64,000 bases of DNA from Shinella sumterensis (GTDB lineage: Bacteria; Pseudomonadota; Alphaproteobacteria; Rhizobiales; Rhizobiaceae). The DNA lies in contig NZ_MYFN02000010.1 in assembly GCF_004514425.2 (NCBI RefSeq), forward strand, positions 62,001 through 126,000. The letters are read 5' to 3'. Shown here piece after piece: positions 9,899-18,238 of the stretch; positions within the stretch are counted from its first letter, which is position 1; each line of letters begins with the position of its first letter. The position numbers and the translations under genes were made by a program. Below the pieces are notes generated by a model. That model searched no databases. It had not been told where the DNA came from and saw only the letters and a list, made by a program, of their open reading frames with translations.

Positions 9899-10922
9899 TC
9901 CGGCGCCCGCCCGGCAATCCCTGCTGCAACGGCTTGCAGGAGCGGCGCTCTGCGCCGCCCTTTGCCTGCCTGCCGCGCGTCCGGCCGCAGCCGACGTCAT
10001 CGATGTCCCCGTTGTCAACCGCGCCTTCTCACAGTTCATGCTCGGATCGGACCGGCGCGTCTTCGGCAAGCTCGAATTCCTCGGCGGCATCAGTTACACC
10101 TCGAGCACCAACCTGCTCGGCTCCATCTCGGCGATCCGTTTCCGCGGGGATCGCGAACATTTTGTCACCGTGCTCGATACCGGTCACTGGCTGACCGGCC
10201 GCATCGAACGGGATGCCGAGGGACGGTTGAGCGGCATCATCGACGTGAAAACGCGCTCCATGTTCGACCGCAACGGCCAGGACGAGCGCGTCAAGAACAG
10301 GATGGATGCCGAAGGACTCGCACTCGTCGATGGGGAGGCGTTGGTTTCCTTCGAGGTCTATCACCGGATCGACGCCTATCCCGATCCCGGCTTCATGAAG
10401 GCACGGCCGAAGCGCCGCATCCCCTTCCTGATCGACCCGAAGGAGTTGCGCTTCAACCGCGGCATGGAGACGCTTGCCCTGTCGCCTGCGGCCGGGCCGC
10501 TGGGTGGCGCGCTCGTCACAGTCACCGAACGCAGCCTCGATCCCGACGGCAATGTCTTCGCCGCCGTGCTTTCCGGACCGCGCGCCGGCATCTTCTTCGT
10601 CAAGCGCAACGATCCCTGGGACATCACCGACGGCGCTTTCCTGCCGAACGGCGACCTGATCCTCCTGGAGCGGCGGTTCCGCCTGGCGGACGGCATGGGC
10701 ATGCGCATCCGCCGCATCGACGGCAATACGATCCGGCCCGGCGCGGTCGTCGATGGCGAAGTGCTGATCGACGCCGATCTCAGCCAGCAGATCGACAATA
10801 TGGAAGGGCTGGACGTGGTGGTGATGGGGCCGGACGATATCCGGATCATTGTCGTGTCCGACGACAACCACTCCATTCTCCAGCGCAACCTGATGCTGGA
10901 ATTCCGGCTGCTTGCCGATTGA
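9888..10922 (+). CDS. Exported esterase-like/phytase-like beta-propeller protein
   Basis: A 344-aa protein of the esterase-like activity of phytase family (PF13449 type): repeated blades such as [19 protein letters not shown] and [14 protein letters not shown]. The best start is GTG at 9888, which overlaps the cobT stop by 11 bases and gives a clean signal peptide ([19 protein letters not shown], cleavage near ARPAAAD). Translational coupling to cobT is likely. The biochemical activity of these proteins is poorly defined, and a link to cobalamin synthesis is suggested only by position. Confidence 0.82.
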   Translation: MRASPAPARQSLLQRLAGAALCAALCLPAARPAAADVIDVPVVNRAFSQFMLGSDRRVFGKLEFLGGISYTSSTNLLGSISAIRFRGDREHFVTVLDTGHWLTGRIERDAEGRLSGIIDVKTRSMFDRNGQDERVKNRMDAEGLALVDGEALVSFEVYHRIDAYPDPGFMKARPKRRIPFLIDPKELRFNRGMETLALSPAAGPLGGALVTVTERSLDPDGNVFAAVLSGPRAGIFFVKRNDPWDITDGAFLPNGDLILLERRFRLADGMGMRIRRIDGNTIRPGAVVDGEVLIDADLSQQIDNMEGLDVVVMGPDDIRIIVVSDDNHSILQRNLMLEFRLLAD

Positions 10923-10951
10923 AAAAGCCGCCCGCTTTCGGGCGGGCGGCT
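10922..10951 (-). terminator. Intrinsic terminator of the yhhQ-like gene
   Basis: A 10-bp perfect stem (10926-10935 with 10942-10951) with a 6-base loop. On the minus strand the stem is followed by TTTTTC, a classic intrinsic terminator for the queuosine-precursor transporter, whose stop is 25 bases upstream. It also sits right after the stop of the convergent plus-strand gene. Confidence 0.85.
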
Positions 10952-10975
10952 ATCATCCGGTAGCTAAAGATGTTC

Positions 10976-11614
10976 TCAGGCGACTTTTTCGACGCTGGGC
11001 ATCGGCTTCAGCTTGGTCATCAGCGCGCCATAGGGCAGCAGCATGACCACGCCGACGAGCACCTTCACCGAGAAGTCGCCCATGGCCCATGAAATCCAGC
11101 GCGGCGCCTCGGCCTGGAAGATGCCGAGGATCGGCGCCCAGGCGATGGCGAAATCGTCGTTTGGCCCGAAGATCGAGAAGACCGGCGCGAAAGCGAAGGA
11201 AAAGAAGATCACCGTGTCCAGAACCGAGCCGATCAGCGAGGCGATCAGCGGCGCGCGCCACCAGCTCTGCCGGCGCAACCGGTTGAAGACCGCGATATCG
11301 AGCAGTTGGCCGGCGAGGAACGCCGAGCCGGAGGCAATCGCGATGCGCGGCATCGACACGGCAAACGAGAAGGCCACCGCCACCACAAAACCCGCCGCGA
11401 CGACCCGGCGCGCAACGCGCGGGCCGAACTGCCGGTTGGTCAGGTCCGTGATGAGAAAGGCGACGGGATAGGTGAACGCGCCGTAGGTCAGAAGATCGCC
11501 AAGCGCGATGCCGAAGAGCTCTCCCGACAGCGGGTATTGCACCAGCACGTTGGAGGCGACGACCACGGCGGTCATCAGGAGGACATAGATAAGGGTAATG
11601 CGGTTCGCTAGCAT
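10976..11614 (-). CDS. Queuosine precursor transporter (YhhQ/VUT family)
   Basis: A 212-aa membrane protein of the YhhQ (DUF165, COG1738) family that imports 7-deazaguanine precursors (preQ0/preQ1) for queuosine tRNA modification. About six membrane helices are visible, with family features such as GDLLTYGAFTYPVAFLITDL and IASGSAFLAGQLLDIAVF. Start at 11614 (MLANRITLIY) is preceded by AGGA seven bases upstream. It follows rpmB after a 115-base gap that contains an inverted repeat and a pseudoknot-like element touching the start codon (separate entries). A regulated step between rpmB and this gene is therefore likely. Confidence 0.93.
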   Translation of the reverse strand: MLANRITLIYVLLMTAVVVASNVLVQYPLSGELFGIALGDLLTYGAFTYPVAFLITDLTNRQFGPRVARRVVAAGFVVAVAFSFAVSMPRIAIASGSAFLAGQLLDIAVFNRLRRQSWWRAPLIASLIGSVLDTVIFFSFAFAPVFSIFGPNDDFAIAWAPILGIFQAEAPRWISWAMGDFSVKVLVGVVMLLPYGALMTKLKPMPSVEKVA

Positions 11615-11640
11615 TTTTTTATCCTGGGTGATGCCACCAG
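11611..11640 (-). promoter_or_regulatory. Candidate preQ1-I-like riboswitch pseudoknot at the yhhQ start
   Basis: On the minus strand the 30 bases up to the start form an H-type pseudoknot on paper: stem 1 CTGG (11640-11637) with CCAG (11627-11624); a loop containing GCAT (11634-11631) that pairs with ATGC (11614-11611), which is the start codon plus one base; and an A-rich linker GATAAAAAA (11623-11615). A 4-bp stem, loop pairing and A-rich third loop before the ribosome site are the hallmarks of preQ1-I aptamers, and the gene is a preQ1/preQ0 transporter. The AGGA Shine-Dalgarno overlaps stem 1. Loop lengths are shorter than in the Bacillus example, so this is a candidate, not a confirmed Rfam match. 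Confidence 0.42.
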
Positions 11641-11666
11641 TTGGATTGATAATGATTTGCTCAACG

Positions 11667-11703
11667 CATTGAGGCCTGCCCGATGACCGGTCAAGCCTCA
11701 ATG
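11667..11703 (-). repeat. 9-bp inverted repeat between rpmB and yhhQ
   Basis: CATTGAGGC and GCCTCAATG (11667-11675 and 11695-11703) with a 19-base loop that itself contains the palindrome TGACCGGTCA (11684-11693). No U-run follows on either strand, so it is not a standard terminator. It could be an attenuator stem or processing site between the two co-oriented genes. Confidence 0.5.
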
Positions 11704-11729
11704 AGAATGCGTTGGCTCAGTGCCCGAAA

Positions 11730-12020
11730 TCAGGCAGCAGCAGCGGTCTTCTTGGCGATCTGGCGGCGCAGCAGACGAGCGCGCATCGACAGTTCGTTCT
11801 CTTCAGCCTTCAGAAGGAAGGCATCGAGGCCACCGCGGTGCTCGACGGAGCGCAGGGCAGCAGCCGAAACGCGAAGACGGAAACGCTGGCCGAGGGCGTC
11901 GGAAATCAGCGTGACATTGCACAGGTTCGGCAGGAACTTGCGCTTCGTCTTGTTGTTTGCGTGGCTCACATTGTTGCCCGACTGGACGCCCTTGCCGGTC
12001 AATTCGCAACTACGGGACAT
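11730..12020 (-). CDS. rpmB: 50S ribosomal protein L28
   Basis: A 96-aa L28: [20 protein letters not shown], then [13 protein letters not shown] and [19 protein letters not shown], typical of the alphaproteobacterial form without the Cys zinc motif. It is transcribed from a very good promoter about 90 bases upstream. The yhhQ-like gene follows on the same strand. Confidence 0.97.
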   Translation of the reverse strand: MSRSCELTGKGVQSGNNVSHANNKTKRKFLPNLCNVTLISDALGQRFRLRVSAAALRSVEHRGGLDAFLLKAEENELSMRARLLRRQIAKKTAAAA

Positions 12021-12108
12021 GGTACACCTATTTGTTCTTGTTCAGGACAACACGTTTCCGGCAGCGAAACCGGCCGCAGTCCGTCTGGCCTTTTTGGAAA
12101 GTTGCGGT

Positions 12109-12137
12109 TCTATAGTCACACTGGCCGGCGACGTCAA
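12109..12137 (-). promoter_or_regulatory. Strong sigma-70 promoter of rpmB
   Basis: On the minus strand: TTGACG (12137-12132), 17-base spacer, TATAGA (12114-12109). Start of transcription would be near 12101, giving a leader of about 80 bases before rpmB. Confidence 0.75.
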
Positions 12138-12222
12138 GCCAAACCTGCGCGCAGGCTGGAAATCAGTTGCCAAGCCGCCCGATTCGCGGGAATAGCAGAA
12201 CACGCTGAAATTCTCCACGGCC

Positions 12223-12228
12223 TATAAT
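12223..12228 (+). promoter_or_regulatory. Candidate -10 box of the DUF3108 gene
   Basis: A perfect TATAAT 45 bases before the start codon at 12274. No good -35 is seen at the right distance, so this rests on the -10 alone. Confidence 0.35.
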
Positions 12229-12273
12229 CGCCGCAATGGCAGGCTAGGCGAAGCGTTTGAACGGGAGCGCCAG

Positions 12274-13050
12274 ATGAACAAGCAGGGTTGGATTGCCGGT
12301 GCGGTCGCGTCGCTTGCCTTGATGGTGGGTGCTGCACCCGTTTCGGCGGAAGAAATCCTGCATCGCACGGAGTACAGCATCCGCCTTTCCGGCCTTCCGG
12401 TGGCGACGGCGAGCTTCCGTTCCGCCTTCGACGGACGGCGCTATTCCATTTCCGGCAGCATGAGCTCCGCCGGTCTGGCGGATATCTTTGCCAGGACGAA
12501 GGGCACGACCACGGTCTCGGGCATCGTCAGCCGCGACCGGCTGCGCGCCACGTCCTATTCGGTGAACTACCAGAGCGGAAAGCGCGGCCGGGCCATCGAC
12601 GTCACCTTCCGCAACGGCAATGTCGTCAATGCCAGCATGGTGCCGCCGCGCAAGAAGCCGGAAAACTGGGTGCCGGTCTCCACGGCCGACATGCGTTCCG
12701 TGCTCGATCCGATCTCGGGGCTCATCATTCCCGCAGGCAACCGCATCTGCCCGAAGACCCTGCCGATCTTCGACGGCGAATCGCGTCTCGACCTGCGCCT
12801 GACCTCCAAGGGCACCCGGTCCTATACCACCAAGGGCTTCGCGGGCGAGGTCACGGTCTGCGGTATTCGCTTCATCCCGAAATCCGGCTACAAGAAAGGC
12901 CGCGAGGACGTGGAGTACCTGCGTCGGCTGAGCACGATGGAAATCTGGTTTGCCAAGGCCGAGGCGGCGAATGTATATGCTCCCGTTTATGTGAAGATCC
13001 CGACAAAGCTCGGTCCCGTCACCGTATCGGCCACGCGTTTCGGCGATTGA
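12274..13050 (+). CDS. DUF3108-domain exported protein
   Basis: A 258-aa protein with a signal peptide (GWIAGAVASLALMVGAAPVSA, cleavage near residue 26) followed by a DUF3108 domain over most of the rest. Such proteins are predicted periplasmic beta-sandwich or barrel-like proteins of unknown function; a role at the envelope is inferred. The divergent pairing with rpmB is conserved in rhizobia. No catalytic motif is evident. Confidence 0.88.
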   Translation: MNKQGWIAGAVASLALMVGAAPVSAEEILHRTEYSIRLSGLPVATASFRSAFDGRRYSISGSMSSAGLADIFARTKGTTTVSGIVSRDRLRATSYSVNYQSGKRGRAIDVTFRNGNVVNASMVPPRKKPENWVPVSTADMRSVLDPISGLIIPAGNRICPKTLPIFDGESRLDLRLTSKGTRSYTTKGFAGEVTVCGIRFIPKSGYKKGREDVEYLRRLSTMEIWFAKAEAANVYAPVYVKIPTKLGPVTVSATRFGD

Positions 13051-13096
13051 GCCTTCGGTCGGCCGGGCCCCGCTCGGCAGACCGGAGACATCGGCC

Positions 13097-13978
13097 TTGA
13101 AGACGCGCGCAACCCTGATCGGCTTCACCGCGATCCTGATGTGGGCGCTGCTGGCGCTGTTCACCGCCGCATCCGGCACGATGCCGCCTTTCCAGCTGTC
13201 GGCGATCTGCTTCCTGATCGGCAGCCTGCCCGGCATCGTCGTCCTGCTGGCCCGGCCGGAACGCTTGCGCCTGCTCCGGCAGCCGGCGAAGGTGTGGATC
13301 ACCGGCATCCTCGGCCTGTTCGGCTATCATTTTCTCTACTTCACCGCCCTGCGCAACGCGCCGGCCGTCGAGGCAAGCCTGATCGCCTATCTCTGGCCGC
13401 TCCTCATCGTCACCGGCTCCGCGCTGCTGCCGGGTGAGCGGCTGAAGTGGAACCATATCCTCGGTACCCTGCTGGGACTGGGCGGCACGGCGCTCATCGT
13501 CGGACGCAACGGCGTTTCCTTCGACAGCGCCTATCTCGTCGGCTACGGCGCCGCCTTCCTCTGCGCCTTCACCTGGGCGGGCTATTCGCTCGCCACCCGC
13601 CGCTTCGAGGCGGTCTCGACCGATGTGGTGACCGGCTTCTGCATCGCGACCTCCATCCTGTCCCTGTTGTGCCATCTTGCACTCGAAACGACGGTCTGGC
13701 CGCAGAGCGGGTCCGAATGGCTGGCCGTCGCCGGCCTCGGCCTGCTGCCCGTAGGCGCGGCCTTCTATGCCTGGGATTTCGGCGTGAAGAACGGTGATAT
13801 CCAGATCCTCGGCGCGGCCAGCTACAGCGCGCCGCTTCTCTCCACGCTGGTGCTCATCCTGTCCGGCTTTGCCGAACTATCGCTTAGCATCGGCATCGCC
13901 TGCCTGCTGGTGACAGGCGGCGCGATGCTCGCCGCCAAGGACATGATCTTCCGCAAGGCAGCCTCCAGCCCGGCCTGA
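13097..13978 (+). CDS. EamA/DMT-family exporter, YddG-like
   Basis: A 293-aa drug/metabolite transporter with ten predicted membrane helices in two EamA repeats (about residues 5-140 and 150-285). Features such as MWALLALF near residue 15 and APAVEASLIAYLWPLLIV resemble YddG, an exporter of aromatic amino acids. The start appears to be TTG at 13097, with cggaga upstream; the next ATG (13139) would remove most of the first helix. Substrate is inferred from resemblance only. Confidence 0.82.
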   Translation: MKTRATLIGFTAILMWALLALFTAASGTMPPFQLSAICFLIGSLPGIVVLLARPERLRLLRQPAKVWITGILGLFGYHFLYFTALRNAPAVEASLIAYLWPLLIVTGSALLPGERLKWNHILGTLLGLGGTALIVGRNGVSFDSAYLVGYGAAFLCAFTWAGYSLATRRFEAVSTDVVTGFCIATSILSLLCHLALETTVWPQSGSEWLAVAGLGLLPVGAAFYAWDFGVKNGDIQILGAASYSAPLLSTLVLILSGFAELSLSIGIACLLVTGGAMLAAKDMIFRKAASSPA

Positions 13979-13980
13979 TC

Positions 13981-14745
13981 TCAGAACCGGTCCTTGCGCG
14001 CGCGGATTTCAGCGAAGACCTCCGCGTCGCTCGCCGTCTTCATGCCGAGATGCTGCCGGATCGCGGGATCGGAAGCGCGCAGGAAGGGGTTCGTCGCCTT
14101 TTCCAGACCAATCGTCGTCGGCGCCGTGAAGGCCCCCCTCGCCCGCAAAGCCTCGATCTCTTCGGCTCTGGCCCGCAAAGCGGCATTGTCAGGATCGATT
14201 GTCAGGGCGAAACGCGCATTGGACAGCGTGTATTCGTGACCGAAATAGACCACCGTTTCATCCGGCAGCGCGGCGAGCTTGGAAAGCGAATCCCACATCT
14301 GCGCCGGCGTTCCCTCGAAGAGCCGGCCGCAGCCGAGCGCAAAGAGCGTATCGGCAGCAAACAGCAGCTTGTCCTGCGGCAGGTGGAAGCAGATGTGGCC
14401 GAGCGTGTGGCCGGGCGTCAGGATGACGTCGACCGGCCGGCCGGCGAAGGTGAAGCTGTCGCCGCCATCCACCTTGCGGTCGAGACCCGGTATGGCTTCG
14501 TGCGCCGGCCCGATGATCGTCACGCCGAAACGCGCCTTGAGCGCGGCGTTCGCCTCCACATGATCCTGGTGATGATGGGTCGTGAAGATGTGGCTCAGCG
14601 TCCAGCCGCGCCGGGCCAGCGCGTCGAGGATCGCCTGCTCCTCCGGCGCATCGATGCTTGCCGTTTCCCCCGTCGCCGGATCGTGCAGGAGAACGCCGAA
14701 ATTGTCGCTGCGGCAGGCGAAGAGTTCGATTTCGAGCGGGGTCAT
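13981..14745 (-). CDS. gloB: Hydroxyacylglutathione hydrolase (glyoxalase II)
   Basis: Hydrolyses S-D-lactoylglutathione to D-lactate and glutathione, finishing methylglyoxal detoxification. The 254-aa metallo-beta-lactamase fold protein has the metal motif [10 protein letters not shown] (about residues 53-62), TPGHTLGH, the FAADTLF Asp ligand and FGHEYT. C-terminal substrate-binding helices include NPFLRASDP. Start at 14745 ([15 protein letters not shown]) fits the family; an earlier in-frame start at 14808 adds 21 atypical residues. It ends two bases from the convergent exporter gene. Confidence 0.96.
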   Translation of the reverse strand: MTPLEIELFACRSDNFGVLLHDPATGETASIDAPEEQAILDALARRGWTLSHIFTTHHHQDHVEANAALKARFGVTIIGPAHEAIPGLDRKVDGGDSFTFAGRPVDVILTPGHTLGHICFHLPQDKLLFAADTLFALGCGRLFEGTPAQMWDSLSKLAALPDETVVYFGHEYTLSNARFALTIDPDNAALRARAEEIEALRARGAFTAPTTIGLEKATNPFLRASDPAIRQHLGMKTASDAEVFAEIRARKDRF

Positions 14746-14849
14746 GGCGCAGTCCTTTTCATTCACCGGGTCATTCGCGGGGCGTCGGTCGGGGCGAATG
14801 TAAGGCAATCGCCCTTGAAGTCTACCGGGCCATCGCTAACATCCTTGCC

Positions 14850-15599
14850 ATGCATGCAGATATCGTCGACCTCCGTGAGTTCTACCATTCGTCGCTTGGC
14901 CGCCTCGCCGACCATTCCATCTCCATGGCGCTCGCCTCGCTCTGGGCGCGCCTGCCGGACGAGCGGCTGGTCGGCCTCGGCTACGCCGTGCCCTATCTCG
15001 ACCGGTTCCGTGCCGATACCGAACGCACCTTCGCCTTCATGCCTGCCGGCCAGGGCGCCGTGAACTGGCCTGCCGGAGAGATGTCGGCCACCGCGCTGGT
15101 CTTCGACGAGGAGCTGCCCCTGCCGGATTCCTCCGTCGACCGGATCTTGATGGTGCATTCGCTGGAATTCGCCGAAAACCCCCGCGAGACCATGAAGGAG
15201 CTGTGGCGCGTCCTGTCGCCCGGCGGACGCCTCGTCATCGTGGTGCCCAACCGGCGCGGCGTGTGGGCCCGCATGGAGCACACGCCTTTCGGCTCCGGGC
15301 GCCCCTATTCGCGCGGCCAGCTGACGGCGCTTCTGCGCGAAACCAATTTCACCCCCGGCGCATCCGCGGAAGCGCTGTTCTTCCCGCCGTCCAAGCTGCG
15401 CAGCGTGCAGAAGCTGCGCGGCGCCTTCGAGCGGGTGGGCCGCATGCTATGGCCGATGTTCTCCGGCGTCATCGTGGTGGAGGCCCAGAAGCGGCTTTAC
15501 CAGGGCCTGCCGGTCGCCGCCCGCGCATCGCGCCGCGTCTTCGTTCCCGTCCTCGCCCCCCAGGGCGTGCCGACGACACGCGATCGCCTGCCGCGCTGA
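14850..15599 (+). CDS. Class I SAM-dependent methyltransferase
   Basis: A 249-aa Methyltransf_11-type protein divergent from gloB. The core includes LPDSSVDRILMVHSLEFAEN (motif IV region) and LWRVLSPGGRLVIVVPN (post-motif). The SAM-binding glycine loop is degenerate: LVGLGYAVPYLDRF replaces the usual GxGxG. The start at 14850 is chosen because the upstream in-frame sequence is the antisense of gloB. The substrate is unknown; the gene is regularly found between gloB and the arogenate dehydrogenase gene in rhizobia. Confidence 0.85.
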   Translation: MHADIVDLREFYHSSLGRLADHSISMALASLWARLPDERLVGLGYAVPYLDRFRADTERTFAFMPAGQGAVNWPAGEMSATALVFDEELPLPDSSVDRILMVHSLEFAENPRETMKELWRVLSPGGRLVIVVPNRRGVWARMEHTPFGSGRPYSRGQLTALLRETNFTPGASAEALFFPPSKLRSVQKLRGAFERVGRMLWPMFSGVIVVEAQKRLYQGLPVAARASRRVFVPVLAPQGVPTTRDRLPR

Positions 15600-15663
15600 T
15601 CCTCTCGACAAAAGCGGGCCTGCCCGTTAGAGCGGGCGGGAAAAAGCTAAAGGGCGAGACACC

Positions 15664-16593
15664 ATGACGGACGGACATTTCGACAAGATCGCACTGATCG
15701 GCATCGGCCTCATCGGCTCGTCCATCGCACGCGCCGTCAAGCTCAAGGGCCTTGCCAAATCCGTCATCATTTCGAGCCGCAGCCAGGAGACGCTGGACCG
15801 CGCCCGGGCGCTTGACCTCGGCACCGACTACGTGCTCGACGCCGGCGAGGCCGTCGAGGATGCCGATCTCGTCATCGTCTCGGTGCCCGTCGGCGCATCC
15901 GGCAAGGTCGCCGAGGCGATCGCACCGCACCTGAAGCCGGGCGCCATCGTCACCGATGTCGGCTCCACCAAGGGCTCCGTCGTGGCGCAGATGCTGCCGC
16001 ATATCCCCAAGGGCGTGCATTTCATTCCCGGCCACCCGCTGGCAGGCACGGAGCATTCCGGTCCCGATGCCGGCTTTGCCGAGCTGTTCCAGGGCCGCTG
16101 GTGCATCCTCACCCCCGTGCATGGCACCGACAAGGAGGCCAAGCGCCGGCTCGCCGCCTTCTGGGAGGCGCTCGGCTCGAAGGTGGACGAGATGGACATG
16201 GAGCACCACGACAAGGTGCTCGCCATCGTCTCGCACCTGCCGCATATCATCGCCTACAATATCGTCGGCACCGCCGACGACCTGGAGACGGTCACGGAAT
16301 CGGAAGTCATCAAATATTCCGCATCCGGCTTTCGCGATTTCACGCGCCTTGCCGCTTCCGACCCCACCATGTGGCGCGACGTGTGCCTGCACAACAAGGA
16401 TGCGATCCTCGAAATGCTCGCCCGCTTCTCGGAGGACCTGGCCTACTTGCAGCGCGCCATCCGCTGGGGCGACGGGGAAAAACTCTTCGATCTCTTCACC
16501 CGCACCCGCGCCATCCGCCGGTCGATCATCGACGCGGGTCAGGATACGTCTGCACCGAACTTCGGACGCCCGGTTCCCGACGAAAAGGCCTGA
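15664..16593 (+). CDS. tyrC: Prephenate/arogenate dehydrogenase (cyclohexadienyl dehydrogenase)
   Basis: Oxidative decarboxylase for tyrosine synthesis, using prephenate or arogenate and NAD(P). The 309-aa protein has an N-terminal Rossmann motif IGIGLIGSSIARA (about 11-23), the VGSTKGSV and HFIPGHPLAGTEHSG segments carrying the catalytic His and the substrate-contact residues, and a C-terminal helical dimerisation domain. Its stop codon abuts that of the convergent DUF2125 gene with no gap. The specificity between prephenate and arogenate cannot be read from sequence. Confidence 0.93.
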   Translation: MTDGHFDKIALIGIGLIGSSIARAVKLKGLAKSVIISSRSQETLDRARALDLGTDYVLDAGEAVEDADLVIVSVPVGASGKVAEAIAPHLKPGAIVTDVGSTKGSVVAQMLPHIPKGVHFIPGHPLAGTEHSGPDAGFAELFQGRWCILTPVHGTDKEAKRRLAAFWEALGSKVDEMDMEHHDKVLAIVSHLPHIIAYNIVGTADDLETVTESEVIKYSASGFRDFTRLAASDPTMWRDVCLHNKDAILEMLARFSEDLAYLQRAIRWGDGEKLFDLFTRTRAIRRSIIDAGQDTSAPNFGRPVPDEKA

Positions 16594-17601
16594 TCAGAGC
16601 GGCGGAATTTCCGCGACGGCGAACGGCCCGAGATAGACGGTGCCCTGCTGCACGTTGAGCTTGACCACGGCCCGGTCCTGCCCGCCCGAAAGGGCACGCA
16701 GCCCGCTCGCCACACGCTGCACCGTCTTTGCCGCATCGGGAAACGTCTCGGAGATCCGGTCGCGCCACAGATCGATGCCCTCGATCGTGAGATCGACCGT
16801 ACCGGAGACGTAACCGTCATTCCCGATGGAAACCGGCCCCGAAAGCGTCATCGTGCGGCCCTCGCCGAGATCGAATGTCAGGGCACGCAGTTCCGCGTTC
16901 GTCCCGAGCGGCACGCCGGCCGGCGGACCTTCCTTCGAAAGCCAACTCGCCGCATTGGCGATGGTCATGTCGACGGCCATGTTGAACGGCGGAAGCGTCT
17001 TGTTGCCGAGATCGAGCGAAAGCCCGTCCAGCGACGCCGCGACATCGAGCGCATCGCCCGACTGCCGCACATGTTTTTCGCCATGCGCCACCGAAATGCC
17101 TACGGATACGCCCTGCGACGGCGCGTTCAGCCGGCCCTTCAGGCCGTCATAGGCGATGGAGGCCCGGTCGAGGCCGGTCGTCCAGGCGACGACGCTCGCG
17201 CGCATCAGGTCCCAATTGGCGTCGAAGGCGAGATCCGGCGTCACACGGACCTGCGCGGGCCCGTCGAGTTCGATGATCCCATGCCCCGGCCGGTAGACCT
17301 GGGCGGCGGAACGCAGCGCGCCGAAACTGGCCGAAAGCCCCGCCGGACGATCATCGAGGCCGACCGAATCACAGAAGACGCCGATACGGAACGGATAGCC
17401 CCGCACCGACAGGTCCGTGCAGGACGCCGCATGCATGCCCTGTTGCGACGCGGCAAGCTCCTGTGCCACACGCTCTTTCAATTGGCTTGCGGCATAAAAC
17501 CATCCGCCCGTATAGAGCGCGACGGCGACGACGATGGCAACGGCGAGCAGGATCAGCTTGCGCGTAACCCCGGATGTGTCGGCGCGGCTTGACGATGCCA
17601 T
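16594..17601 (-). CDS. DUF2125-domain membrane-anchored protein
   Basis: A 335-aa protein with one N-terminal membrane helix (LILLAVAIVVAVALYTGGWF, about 16-35) and a large DUF2125 domain predicted to lie in the periplasm. The ATG at 17601 is preferred over a TTG four codons upstream because ggag sits six bases before it. Function unknown; DUF2125 proteins are conserved in Rhizobiales and look like AsmA-like lipid-related beta-structures, but this is inference. Confidence 0.85.
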   Translation of the reverse strand: MASSSRADTSGVTRKLILLAVAIVVAVALYTGGWFYAASQLKERVAQELAASQQGMHAASCTDLSVRGYPFRIGVFCDSVGLDDRPAGLSASFGALRSAAQVYRPGHGIIELDGPAQVRVTPDLAFDANWDLMRASVVAWTTGLDRASIAYDGLKGRLNAPSQGVSVGISVAHGEKHVRQSGDALDVAASLDGLSLDLGNKTLPPFNMAVDMTIANAASWLSKEGPPAGVPLGTNAELRALTFDLGEGRTMTLSGPVSIGNDGYVSGTVDLTIEGIDLWRDRISETFPDAAKTVQRVASGLRALSGGQDRAVVKLNVQQGTVYLGPFAVAEIPPL

Positions 17602-17698
17602 ACTGTTCTCCAATGGTAGCGGACGCGACGTGTCCGAATGCGCGTCAAAGCCGGCAATTGCGGCGGCTTTTAGAGAGATGGTCCCGGTGACAGTGGAT

Positions 17699-18238
17699 AT
17701 GAACGAATTCTGGGTGTTTGGCTACGGATCGCTGATGTGGAATCCGGGTTTCGAGTATGAGGAGCGGCAACCGGCCCATCTTTTCGGCTTCCGCCGTTCG
17801 CTGTGCGTGCGCTCCTGGGTCCATCGCGGCACCGAGGAAAAACCCGGCCTGGTGCTCGGCCTCGACCGGGGCGGGTCCTGCCGCGGCGTGGCGTTCCGCG
17901 TGGCGCCCCAGGCCCGGGATGCCGTCGTCGATTATCTGCGCGAGCGCGAACTCGTGACCCATGTCTACAAGGAGCGCACGCTGCCTGCCACGCTCGGCGA
18001 CGGGCGTCGCGTTTCCACGCTCACCTATATCTGCGACCGCGCCCATCACCAGTTTGCCGGATCGCTCTCCGTCGATGAGGCGGCGCGGACCATCAGCACC
18101 GCGGTCGGCAAGTCAGGGCACAACATGGATTACGTGCGCAACACGCTGTCGCATCTGCGCGAAATGGGCATCCGCGACCATTGGTTGGAGGATGTTGGCC
18201 GGACGGCCGAAGGCCTTTACGCCCGCATCTCCGCCTGA
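17699..18238 (+). CDS. Gamma-glutamylcyclotransferase, ChaC-like
   Basis: A 179-aa ChaC-family protein (glutathione-specific gamma-glutamylcyclotransferase). The FGYGSLMWNPGF motif (residues 7-18) that binds the gamma-glutamyl group is present, with ERELVTHVYKE further on supplying a likely catalytic Glu. The start could also be the in-frame ATG at 17678 (seven extra residues); neither has a strong ribosome site. The gene is divergent from DUF2125, and its 3' end overlaps plsC by 22 bases on the opposite strand. With gloB nearby this part of the window has two glutathione-linked enzymes. Confidence 0.88.
   Translation: MNEFWVFGYGSLMWNPGFEYEERQPAHLFGFRRSLCVRSWVHRGTEEKPGLVLGLDRGGSCRGVAFRVAPQARDAVVDYLRERELVTHVYKERTLPATLGDGRRVSTLTYICDRAHHQFAGSLSVDEAARTISTAVGKSGHNMDYVRNTLSHLREMGIRDHWLEDVGRTAEGLYARISA

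Noticed and set aside
7871-10090. Long open frame antisense to cobT (over 700 codons)
   Set aside because: It mirrors the high-GC coding strand of cobT and the esterase gene, has Arg/Ala/Asp/Val-biased composition, no recognisable domain and no ribosome site.
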